Part shown: in pieces, positions 34,906 to 41,760 of the stretch | Position numbering within the stretch: position 1 is the first letter of the stretch | How the letters are laid out: each line of letters opens with the position of its first letter | NCBI RefSeq assembly: GCF_017357525.1 | Contig: NZ_CP036172.1 | Span: 248,001-312,000, forward strand | Reading direction: 5' to 3' | DNA: 64,000 nt | Source of the DNA: Methanofollis aquaemaris | Lineage (GTDB): Archaea; Halobacteriota; Methanomicrobia; Methanomicrobiales; Methanofollaceae | Position numbers and translations under genes: made by a program | The notes under the pieces: model-generated | What the model saw: the letters and a program-made list of their open reading frames with translations, nothing else | Told to the model about the DNA's origin: nothing | Database searches by the model: none

Positions 34906-36141
34906 TTATTTCCTGCGTTTCTTCGTCTTCTTCGGTTTTCTTGATTTTTTCGAGGGTTCTTTCTTTACGGTCTCCTTCATCTTATTCTCGACAAAGTAAT
35001 CAAGGAGTATCCGCGTCTTGCGTGTGCCGAGGGACGGTTGGGTGCTCTCGAGCCAGAGGAAGAACCCTGCCATATGCGGAGTGCGTCTGCTCTCGTACTT
35101 GAACCCGCCGGCCTTTGCCGGCACCATCTTGTAATATTCCTTCCGGTTCCGCGTCCTGAAGTACAGAATCGGGCGGCACTCAGGGAGGTTGACGGCGAAG
35201 ATCACCTTGGAGAAGCGTTTCATCACCTCTTCGTAGGTGATGGGTTCACCCTTGATCTTGATCTCGGTGCACTCGAAGAGGTACTTGATCGCCGGGGGGT
35301 GGAACGCGCCGAAGACAATCTTCTTGACGATCGGCGGGACATCGTCGGGGGCGGTCAGGGCCTCGCAGGACGCCCCTTCATCCATCAGTTTGATCATCCG
35401 TTCTTTGCGCTGGTCATGGAGTTCCCGGTAATCGAAGGGTCGTTTGGGACTGACATCGCCGAGCGAGATCAGTTTTGGGTGCGCAATCGGTTTTCTCGGC
35501 CTGTACCTGATATCCCGCGGGTTGAGAGTCTTCTTGATCTCCTCGCACGAAGAGGTGACGATCAGGACTGAGTCAGGTTCATTCATGATCCGCTGGACAA
35601 TGGCGTTCCTTGAGATGTCCACCGACGAGACAAGGATGAACGGGACGATGGGCTGACCGTAAAGATAACCGATGAGCCGTTTCTTAAAGACAATCTCCTG
35701 TTCGAAGTCCTTGAGGTCGGTGGGCGAGGTGATGATCTCCGCGAAGGCGACGGTATTCTGCTGGTCGATGAGAAGGAGGTCGACCTCTGCAAGATCCTGG
35801 CCATTGCCCCTCACCTTGATATCGCCATAGTTGGAGTAGAAGGTTCCATTCTGATTCTGCGAGATCTTGTGCCTGGTATAAGGTGCATCGGCCCCTTTTC
35901 TGATCACGCCCTTGACAAAGTCGCACCTGGAGGCCGCCAGGATCATCATCTCATAGATGAGCCCCTCATACCACCGCCCCTCTGCGGTCCGCATCAGGGA
36001 GATATCCTCAGAAAACAGGTATTTTTTTTCAGATTTCCGGAGATGCCGGGTTGCTTTCAGAGCAAGGGCGTGTGTCGGGGCGATGGTATTGAAATTTTTT
36101 CGCAGCCACTCGATCATCTCCAGCCCATTATTTAATGCCAT
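34906..36141 (-). CDS. Uncharacterised protein with possible PD-(D/E)xK nuclease-like core
   Basis: 411 residues, soluble. GNGQDLAEVDLLLIDQQNTVAFAEIITSPTDL (about residues 111-142) has the form E-x-D ... E-x-x of a restriction-endonuclease-like fold, but the lysine normally in the last position is replaced, so activity is doubtful. The N-terminal region is helical (HALALKATRHLRKSEKKYLFSEDISLMRTAEGRWYEGLIYEMMIL). The last ~25 residues are almost all K/R/S/P (KKEPSKKSRKPKKTKKRRK), typical of nucleic-acid-binding tails. ATG has AAAGGAAAT upstream; an AT-rich TTTATACAAAAA lies just before it. No named family recognised. Confidence 0.65.
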   Translation of the reverse strand: MALNNGLEMIEWLRKNFNTIAPTHALALKATRHLRKSEKKYLFSEDISLMRTAEGRWYEGLIYEMMILAASRCDFVKGVIRKGADAPYTRHKISQNQNGTFYSNYGDIKVRGNGQDLAEVDLLLIDQQNTVAFAEIITSPTDLKDFEQEIVFKKRLIGYLYGQPIVPFILVSSVDISRNAIVQRIMNEPDSVLIVTSSCEEIKKTLNPRDIRYRPRKPIAHPKLISLGDVSPKRPFDYRELHDQRKERMIKLMDEGASCEALTAPDDVPPIVKKIVFGAFHPPAIKYLFECTEIKIKGEPITYEEVMKRFSKVIFAVNLPECRPILYFRTRNRKEYYKMVPAKAGGFKYESRRTPHMAGFFLWLESTQPSLGTRKTRILLDYFVENKMKETVKKEPSKKSRKPKKTKKRRK

Positions 36142-36198
36142 TGGATTTCCTTTCTTCCCGTTTTTGATCTGCCTTTTTGTATAAACATTTATGGATGT

Positions 36199-37167
36199 TC
36201 AGTCTGTTGCATCCTTCTCAAGCACCAGAACCCGACGAGTGAGGCTCTTGTGCACCCGCTGTTCGTGATATTGCAGGATGGTGAAGTGGCGACCGGCGAT
36301 CTCTCTGATATCGCGGTGGGCGATGACGACCGCCCGACGACCGTCTTTGAGCACCCGCTTGATCTCGGTGAGAGATCCTTCATACAGCCAGTTCAGACTC
36401 TCGGCCTTGATGCAGACCGACTGGCCGTACGGCAGGTCGGTCACCACGGCATCGACCGAGGCGTCGCCGACCGGGAGGGCGGTGGCGTCGGCAACGAGGA
36501 GGCCGGCGGGAGGTACGTTCTGCTCTGCTCCCCTGACCATGAAGAGGTCGACATCGCTCCCGAACACCCTGGCCCCGACCAGTCGCCCTTCCTCAAGCAT
36601 CCCGCCGGTCCCGCAGAAGGGGTCGTACATCACCTCGCCGGGCATGACGAGCGAGAGGTTCACCATCGCCCGCGCCATCCTCGGCATCATGACGCCGGGG
36701 TGGAAGAAGGGCCTGGTGATCGGACTCCTCTCCTCGTAGGTGCTGCGAAGCCCCCCCACGAGGACGCGGCCGAAAAAGCACCGGTCCTCTGATATGACCG
36801 CTCTGAAGATGATCTCCGGCGATTTCAGCGAGACCGGGCCGCGGATATGGCTCCCGATCAGTCGCTCCAGGGTGAGTTGGGGAGGATGGTCGGCGCTGCC
36901 GTCGACTACTTTGACCCGCGCGGCGAAGGGACGGTCGGTCTCGATCGCCAGGTCGTCGAGGAGGGCGACGAGGGCGTCGGCGGTCGGTTCGCACTCGCCG
37001 AGGTATTCCATCACCGTATGGGTGAGGGCCAGTCGGTTGGTCGCCGCCGGATCGGGGCACTCAGCCACTGCCACTCTGGTCCGCCGGTCAATGACCCGGC
37101 CCACACATTCCAGTTCGACGAAGGGGAGGGTCGGGTGTTCCCCTGAGAGCTCAAAGAGCAGTTTCAT
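36199..37167 (-). CDS. tRNA (guanine-N2-)-methyltransferase, archaeal Trm-G10/Trm11 type with THUMP domain
   Basis: 322 residues. The N-terminal part (about 1-150) is a THUMP-type RNA-binding region. The C-terminal part is a class I methyltransferase: MYDPFCGTGGMLEEG (SAM-binding motif I), VFGSDVDLFMVRGAEQN (motif II) and VVTDLPYGQS (the DPPY-like catalytic motif of N-methylases). It methylates G10 (archaeal Trm-G10) or a nearby guanine in tRNA. The short length suggests a reduced N-terminus. It is divergent from the DUF5591 gene, which also belongs to tRNA modification. Confidence 0.88.
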   Translation of the reverse strand: MKLLFELSGEHPTLPFVELECVGRVIDRRTRVAVAECPDPAATNRLALTHTVMEYLGECEPTADALVALLDDLAIETDRPFAARVKVVDGSADHPPQLTLERLIGSHIRGPVSLKSPEIIFRAVISEDRCFFGRVLVGGLRSTYEERSPITRPFFHPGVMMPRMARAMVNLSLVMPGEVMYDPFCGTGGMLEEGRLVGARVFGSDVDLFMVRGAEQNVPPAGLLVADATALPVGDASVDAVVTDLPYGQSVCIKAESLNWLYEGSLTEIKRVLKDGRRAVVIAHRDIREIAGRHFTILQYHEQRVHKSLTRRVLVLEKDATD

Positions 37168-37206
37168 GGCTACCCATTATTAAGGGATTCTCAAATATAT
37201 AGAGGC

Positions 37207-37875
37207 GTGCAAAGCAGTACGGCCGGAACCGATGACAAAACCCGTTCATTCTCTTCACAAACCCCCACTCGGGGCGCGTCTAACGCTCCAATACCCCCGG
37301 CGATCGCCACCGGCACTCCCCCGTTCTTCAAGCCCGAGTTCGAGGAAGCCTACCAGTATATCCTCAGGCACTATCAGGTTCCCGAGCGGGAGGTGGCAGT
37401 CTTTCTCCCCTGTTCGGTCCACAAACCGTACAGCACCAGCCCCAGCCACCGGCTCTTCGACCGGGTGATTTCTTCGAACCTGCCTGAGGAGCGGGTCCAT
37501 CGGGTGGTCTTTGGGACCTGCGGGGTGGTGCCGCGAGAACTCGAACTGATGTACCCCTATGCCTCGTACCGGTACATGCTCGGCCGCTCTCCCGACCCGG
37601 CGGTCCATCGATCGTTTCTGCGGATCGAGACCGTCCGTCTGGAGGGATATCTCAGAAAGACGGAAGGGACGTACCGGCACCGCGTGGCCTATTGCCTTGG
37701 TGAGTTCAGGGAGGCTATGCGGGCGGCGTCGGCCCGCACCGGCATCCCGGTCACCCTCGTGCCGTCCGACGAGACCATCGCTGCGTGCAGAGATCCGGCG
37801 GCACGGTTCCCTGACGGGAGCCTCAGCAGGGAGGAGTACCTGGAGGAGTTTGCGGCGGTGCTCAGGGGACTGTGA
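37207..37875 (+). CDS. Stand-alone DUF5591 protein, ArcS-like (archaeosine pathway)
   Basis: 222 residues. FLPCSVHKPYSTSPSH carries P68-C69-x3-K-P-Y-x2-S-x2-H81, the signature of the ArcS/DUF5591 domain, which attaches lysine to preQ0 at tRNA position 15 on the way to archaeosine. Here the domain stands alone without the TGT-like and PUA domains of full ArcS, so a partner protein is expected elsewhere. Only GTG 37207 offers a start; it lies a few bases behind a TATA-like AAATATATAGAG, and the first 35 codons (Ser/Thr/Pro-rich) look non-conserved. A decayed second copy of this gene lies at 46.05-46.37 kb. Neighbour and divergent partner: a tRNA G10 methylase. Confidence 0.82.
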   Translation: MQSSTAGTDDKTRSFSSQTPTRGASNAPIPPAIATGTPPFFKPEFEEAYQYILRHYQVPEREVAVFLPCSVHKPYSTSPSHRLFDRVISSNLPEERVHRVVFGTCGVVPRELELMYPYASYRYMLGRSPDPAVHRSFLRIETVRLEGYLRKTEGTYRHRVAYCLGEFREAMRAASARTGIPVTLVPSDETIAACRDPAARFPDGSLSREEYLEEFAAVLRGL

Positions 37876-37931
37876 CCTGGTCAGACACTGGTCTTGATGA
37901 CAATCGTCGATGTCCTCTCTATTATCATAGA

Positions 37932-38042
37932 ACATATCCCAAAACTCTCTGAGGCTTGAACACTCCCTTGAACTGAAACACTCCTTTCCAGGAATTTTGA
38001 ATGCGGATCTTCCGCCGGGGGGCTGCCGCCCCCCGTTCTCCC
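37932..38042. repeat. Dispersed repeat, family C, copy 1, ending in a GC hairpin
   Basis: CATATCCCAAAACTCTCT, then TTGAACTGAAACACTCCTTT and CCAGGAATTTTGAA, followed by GGGGGGC (38017-38023) pairing with GCCCCCC (38028-38034). The same order of blocks occurs at 39.79-39.90 kb. Confidence 0.6.
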
Positions 38043-38094
38043 CGCAGAAGATAGGGAGGAGGGCATTCATCCCCTTTTCAGGATCATCAAGGGT

Positions 38095-38163
38095 GTCTTC
38101 CCGTCCCCATCGCCATCCCGGGGGTCCGGGGGCAGCGCCCCCGGCACGAGCGTGTGGGAAGGC
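38095..38163 (+). repeat. Dispersed repeat, family B, copy 4
   Basis: TCTTCCCGTCCCC, ATCCCGGGGGTCC, the hairpin GGGGGCAGCGCCCCC and GTGTGGGAAGGC, the same arrangement as copy 2. Confidence 0.7.
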
Positions 38164-38715
38164 CATAGATGCTTCTTTGAGCTATGAAGGGGTGAGGATC
38201 TTTCAACCATCATCCATCGCCATCTTCTGTGAAGGTAAAAGGTTGGAGAGTTTTGGGATGACCTCATATTTATGGTCTGAGTGCCCTGGGGCGGGCAGTC
38301 TGCCATGTCTGATCTTCACACGGGTGCGATCAGAAGGATTTCCCAGCGCAAAGAAAAAACTGCGGGGATATATTTTCAATATATACGCAAATCGGCTCTG
38401 GAGATATTCGTGCCTCTTCCGGATGCGAGCGCGACTTGCCCGGACTTTCAAGATGTAGATTGTGGCCGGGAAGGCAGAATGGATGAAGATGAAGAAGGTG
38501 TTGCCTTCCTCGACCATCGTGAGGCCAGGGGACCGGGGGCGGCATTCCCTCAGGTAGAGAGAGGGCTAGCACATCCCAGTCCTATGGGCATTATCCTGCA
38601 AAATCATCAGCCATGGGAGTTTCTATTGGGTCGAATATCTTCGGAATATAATTTTCAGCCTGAAATCCCGCAATATGATGCATATCCCTATATGCCAAGA
38701 GGTGCAGAATTATGC

Positions 38716-38766
38716 AGGCGATGACGTCCGCCATCAACCGCCCTATTCTGGACTGATGACGTCTAT
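38716..38766 (+). ncRNA. Fluoride riboswitch aptamer (crcB motif)
   Basis: Read as RNA: GGCG (38717-38720) pairs with CGCC (38729-38732) to close a hairpin whose loop is AUGACGUC. The loop bases GACGUC (38723-38728) can pair perfectly with GACGUC at 38758-38763, the pseudoknot of this class. Between them come the conserved AUCAACC linker, a short GCCC/GGAC helix with a six-base loop (one C-A mismatch at 38741/38752) and the nearly invariant CUGAUGAC. The arrangement matches the known Thermotoga aptamer almost position by position (GGCGAUGA... CGCC ... CUGAUG... pseudoknot then UA). It lies about 150 bases upstream of crcB, right where a transcript from the TATA element at 38688-38695 would begin. 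Confidence 0.82.
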
Positions 38767-38880
38767 TTTCCGGCCGGACGTGCTGCGCCATGTGGAACAC
38801 CATTACACCTCAAACTCTTCATGGAGCCTGCGGCATCTCCGGCCGGCAAGGGTGATATATCTCGCCCGTCATGACCACTC

Positions 38881-38909
38881 GTCGCGTACACCTTGCGACA
38901 CACGGAGGA
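38881..38909 (+). promoter_or_regulatory. Hairpin directly before the crcB ribosome-binding site
   Basis: GTCGC (38881-38885) pairs with GCGAC (38895-38899), nine-base loop, followed at 38904-38909 by the ribosome-binding GGAGGA. It could take part in the expression platform of the riboswitch, but no alternative pairing is proven. Confidence 0.35.
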
Positions 38910-38916
38910 AAGAGAG

Positions 38917-39303
38917 ATGCAGACTTGGATTATTGTGGGTATCGGTGGATTTATCGGGGCGGTGCTTCGATACTTCACCAGCGGCTGGCTGCAGGGGAGC
39001 GTCGGCACATTTCCCGTCGGCACCCTCGGCGTCAACGTGATCGGGAGTTTTTTCATCGGGGTTGTCATGTATCTCTCCGAATATGGGGGCGTATTTGACA
39101 TGGAGACCAGGATCTTCCTGACCCTCGGCATACTCGGAGCGTTTACGACGATGTCGACATTCAGTTACGAGTCGTTCCGGCTCCTTGAACAGCAGGCATT
39201 CGGGCTGTTCGCTCTCAACCTGCTTGCCACCATTACCCTGACCCTTCTTGCCGTCTGGGCAGGGAAGATCGGGGCCGGGTATCTTGTGGAGGCTGCGCTA
39301 TGA
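38917..39303 (+). CDS. crcB: Fluoride channel CrcB/Fluc
   Basis: 128 residues from ATG 38917 (GGAGGAAAG upstream; a GTG/ATG further up is not needed). Four membrane spans. Family motifs: GGFIGAVLRYF, GTFPVGTLGVNVIGSFFIGV and GILGAFTTMSTFSYES, whose FTTxSTF segment lines the fluoride pore. It works as a dual-topology dimer exporting fluoride. It is preceded by a fluoride riboswitch and overlaps the DUF190 gene by four bases. Confidence 0.94.
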   Translation: MQTWIIVGIGGFIGAVLRYFTSGWLQGSVGTFPVGTLGVNVIGSFFIGVVMYLSEYGGVFDMETRIFLTLGILGAFTTMSTFSYESFRLLEQQAFGLFALNLLATITLTLLAVWAGKIGAGYLVEAAL

Positions 39304-39650
39304 AGTTGGAAAAAAATGCAAAGGCTGTGCTGCTCAGGATTTACATTGGTGAATCCGATCGATATGAGGGCAAACCCCTCTATCGTTATCTTGTGGAACT
39401 GTTCAGGAAAGAGGGATTTTACGGGACGACGGTCCTGCGCGGGATCACCGGGTTTGGGATGACCAGCAGGATCCACAGTCATTCGATCCTCAGGCTCTCC
39501 ACCGACCTGCCGGTCGTCGTCGAGGTGGTGGACTCGCGCGAGAAGATCGAGCAGATCAAACCGGCCCTCGAAGAGATCATCAGCGGTGGGCTGGTCACCG
39601 AGGAGGAGGTCACCATCTGCTTCTATCGCAGCGACGAGGACGAGGCGTGA
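39300..39650 (+). CDS. DUF190 protein, PII-like companion of CrcB
   Basis: 116 residues. LLRIYIGESDRYEGKPLYRYLVELFRKEGFYGTTVLRGITGFG is the hallmark start of DUF190 (short ferredoxin-like, PII-related fold), followed by HSHSILRLSTDLPVVVEVVDSREKI. It overlaps the crcB stop (ATGA), so it is made with the channel. DUF190 genes often sit next to crcB and may tune the channel or bind a small ligand; the exact role is unknown. Confidence 0.9.
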   Translation: MKLEKNAKAVLLRIYIGESDRYEGKPLYRYLVELFRKEGFYGTTVLRGITGFGMTSRIHSHSILRLSTDLPVVVEVVDSREKIEQIKPALEEIISGGLVTEEEVTICFYRSDEDEA

Positions 39651-39790
39651 GGGCCGGACGCGCGGGGCCAGAGAGGCGCCGGCCAGGACGTGCCGCGCCT
39701 TCTTCTGCCCTGACAATGTGATCCCCCGAGTGCACTCTTCTCTCTCGCCGTCCCCCACGCAACGAACGTGACGATACTTTTTTTCTTGAG

Positions 39791-39900
39791 CATATCCCCA
39801 AACTCTCTAGGGGTGAAGACCTCCTCGAACTGAAGTGCCTCCTTCCAGAAATTCTAAACTCTCTCCTCGACCGGGGGGCTTGGCCGCCCCCAGACCCCCC
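39791..39900. repeat. Dispersed repeat, family C, copy 2, with GC hairpin
   Basis: CATATCCCCAAACTCTCTAG, TCGAACTGAAGTGCCTCCTT and CCAGAAATTCTAAA, then GGGGGC (39874-39879) pairing with GCCCCC (39886-39891). Colinear with copy 1. Confidence 0.6.
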
Positions 39901-39950
39901 GCGGCACGATTGGTCGTGGACGACAATCCGTCTTCATAGATTTCAAATAT

Positions 39951-40021
39951 GCCTTCCCGACCCTATTTCATCCCAGGGGGTCCGGGCGGCACTCGCCCCC
40001 GGCATGATGGTGTGGGAAGGC
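39951..40021 (+). repeat. Dispersed repeat, family B, copy 5
   Basis: Intact arms GCCTTCCC (39951-39958) and GGGAAGGC (40014-40021); centre AGGGGGTCCGGGCGGCACTCGCCCCCGG, a slightly altered hairpin. Confidence 0.7.
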
Positions 40022-40153
40022 GTGCTGATCAGCCGTGCCGCCTCCATCAGAGAACCTTCATCGTTATCTCACACCGGGGGGTTGCACCCCCCAGACCCCC
40101 TTGCCACACGATAGGTCGAGTACTGCAATTTCCTCTTCATGTTTGTCTATGCC

Positions 40154-40199
40154 GCCTTCCCAGTCCAATCTTGATCCCGGCGCGAGCATATGGGAAGGC
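40154..40199 (+). repeat. Dispersed repeat, family B, copy 6 (central hairpin deleted)
   Basis: Both arms are intact (GCCTTCCC 40154-40161, GGGAAGGC 40192-40199) but the 25-base GC core is missing: ATCCCGG joins directly to CGCGAGC. Confidence 0.65.
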
Positions 40200-40309
40200 G
40201 TGCTGATCAGATATGTCGCCCCCTTGCAGGATCTTCACTGCGACTTTGCGACGGCGGCCGGCAATTGAGTGGAGGTCTCCATGGGTTCTCCTGTCTTGTG
40301 CGAGAGATG

Positions 40310-40360
40310 AAACGACGATAATTCTCATCCAGTATGCGTGGCGTGATCTCGCCTCATCTC
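40310..40360. repeat. Dispersed repeat, family D, copy 2
   Basis: CGACGATAATTCTCATCCAG, TATGCGTGGCGTGATCTCGC and CTCATC correspond to the block at 34.84 kb. Confidence 0.4.
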
Positions 40361-40444
40361 TGATTCTCTTGCCGGAGCGGTGATGGGACACGATTCCCAT
40401 CGATTATCCATTTTTGAAAAAGAGATGGTCTCTCTGGACCTGCC

Positions 40445-41734
40445 CTATCGCACAAATGCCTCGCGTCCTGCAAAAGGCAGGCAGCCGTGTGCCTCTTCCT
40501 CTATCCTGAGCAACTGATTATATTTCTCCACCCGCTCGCCGCGGGCCGGTGCACCGGTCTTGAGATGCCCGGTACCGAGGGCGACGCAGAGGTCGGCGAT
40601 GAACGTATCGACCGTCTCGCCGCTCCGGTGCGAGACCATCGCACCCCAGCCGTTGGCCTGGGCCAGGTCGACGGCCGCGATCGTCTCGGTCACCGTGCCG
40701 ACCTGGTTGGGTTTGATGAGCACGGCGTTGGCGGCCTGCTCCCTGATCCCCCGGCTGATCCGCTCCACGTTCGTGACAAAGAGGTCGTCGCCCACCAGTT
40801 CGAGGCGGTCGCCCAGCGTCTCGGTCAGCAGGCGCCAGCCGTCCCAGTCGTCCTCGGCCAGGCCGTCCTCGATCACGATGAGAGGGTAGGCGGCGGCAAG
40901 GTCTGCATAATAGTCCACCATCTCTCCGGCAGAGAGCGCTCGTCCCTCGGTCTTCAGGCGGTACTCGCCGTCCCCATACAATTCGCTCGACGCCGGATCG
41001 AGGGCCAGCCCGATCTCGGCCCCTGGCCTGAACCCCGCCGCCTCGATCGCCTCGACGATGAGGTCGAGCGGTTCCTGGTTGGACCTGACCGCCGGGGCGA
41101 ACCCGCCTTCGTCCCCGACGCCGGTGTGATACCCCTTCGCCGCGAGGAGCGCCTTGAGGGCGTGATAGGTCTCCGAGCCGTAGCGGAGGGCCTCCCTGAA
41201 GTCGGGCGCCCCGTACGGGACGATCATGTACTCCTGGAAGTCGGCGCCCTGCCAGGCGGCATGCACCCCGCCGTTGAGGATGTTCATCATGGGCACCGGC
41301 ATCGCCGCTCTCCCTTTGGGGTTTTCGAGGGAACGCCACAATGAGAGCCCCGACGCCGCGGCCGCACCCCTGGCCACGGCCATCGAGACCGCAAGGATGG
41401 TGTTGGCCCCGAGACGGGCCCTCGTGGGGGTGGCGTCGAGAGCGATGAGGCCGCGGTCGATCTCTTCCTGCTCTGCAGCGTCCTTGCCCTGCAAGAGGGT
41501 CGCGATCTCGGTGTTCACCAGGTCGACGGCGTGCAGGACACCTTTCCCGCGGTATCTCGACTGGTCCCCGTCTCTTAGTTCGTGGGCCTCATGGACCCCG
41601 GTCGACGCTCCAGAAGGAACGGCGGCGCGGGCACGTGCCCCGCATGCAAGCCAGATCTCAACCTCGACCGTGGGGTTACCCCGCGAGTCGAGGATCTCTC
41701 TCCCGTGAAGGGAGGTGATGGTGGTGTCAGTCAT
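40445..41734 (-). CDS. eno: Enolase
   Basis: 429 residues from ATG 41734, with GGAGTGA eight bases upstream; the GTG 12 bases earlier overlaps that site. Phosphopyruvate hydratase of glycolysis and gluconeogenesis. Motifs: [58 protein letters not shown] (catalytic Glu), VGDDLFVTN and [16 protein letters not shown] (catalytic Lys), SHRSGET. 27 bases behind the dynamin-like gene on the same strand, hence probably co-transcribed with it. Confidence 0.95.
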   Translation of the reverse strand: MTDTTITSLHGREILDSRGNPTVEVEIWLACGARARAAVPSGASTGVHEAHELRDGDQSRYRGKGVLHAVDLVNTEIATLLQGKDAAEQEEIDRGLIALDATPTRARLGANTILAVSMAVARGAAAASGLSLWRSLENPKGRAAMPVPMMNILNGGVHAAWQGADFQEYMIVPYGAPDFREALRYGSETYHALKALLAAKGYHTGVGDEGGFAPAVRSNQEPLDLIVEAIEAAGFRPGAEIGLALDPASSELYGDGEYRLKTEGRALSAGEMVDYYADLAAAYPLIVIEDGLAEDDWDGWRLLTETLGDRLELVGDDLFVTNVERISRGIREQAANAVLIKPNQVGTVTETIAAVDLAQANGWGAMVSHRSGETVDTFIADLCVALGTGHLKTGAPARGERVEKYNQLLRIEEEAHGCLPFAGREAFVR

Positions 41735-41760
41735 GAATAGTTTCACTCCGTTATGGTCAA

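Larger units (their letters stand above)
37876..38715. other. Gap of 840 bases: repeats and the crcB promoter
   Basis: Contains family C copy 1 with its GC hairpin, family B copy 4, an AT-rich block with mirrored TATATTTTCAATATATA (around 38375), and arms GGGAAGGCA (38468-38476) / TGCCTTCC (38502-38509). At the end lies a TATA-like CTATATGC (38688-38695) placed about 26 bases before the fluoride aptamer. ORFs here are not convincing. Confidence 0.5.
39651..40444. other. Gap of 794 bases filled with repeats
   Basis: Between DUF190 and the convergent enolase gene. In order: family C copy 2; family B copy 5; a G6/C6 hairpin (40076-40081 with 40087-40092); family B copy 6 lacking its centre; family D copy 2. 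GGAAGGCGTGCTGATCAG occurs twice (40017 and 40195). No gene seen. Confidence 0.6.

Noticed and set aside
38281-38724. A 147-codon plus-strand frame before crcB
   Set aside because: It runs through repeat DNA into the riboswitch aptamer, lacks a ribosome-binding site and shows no protein-like conservation pattern.
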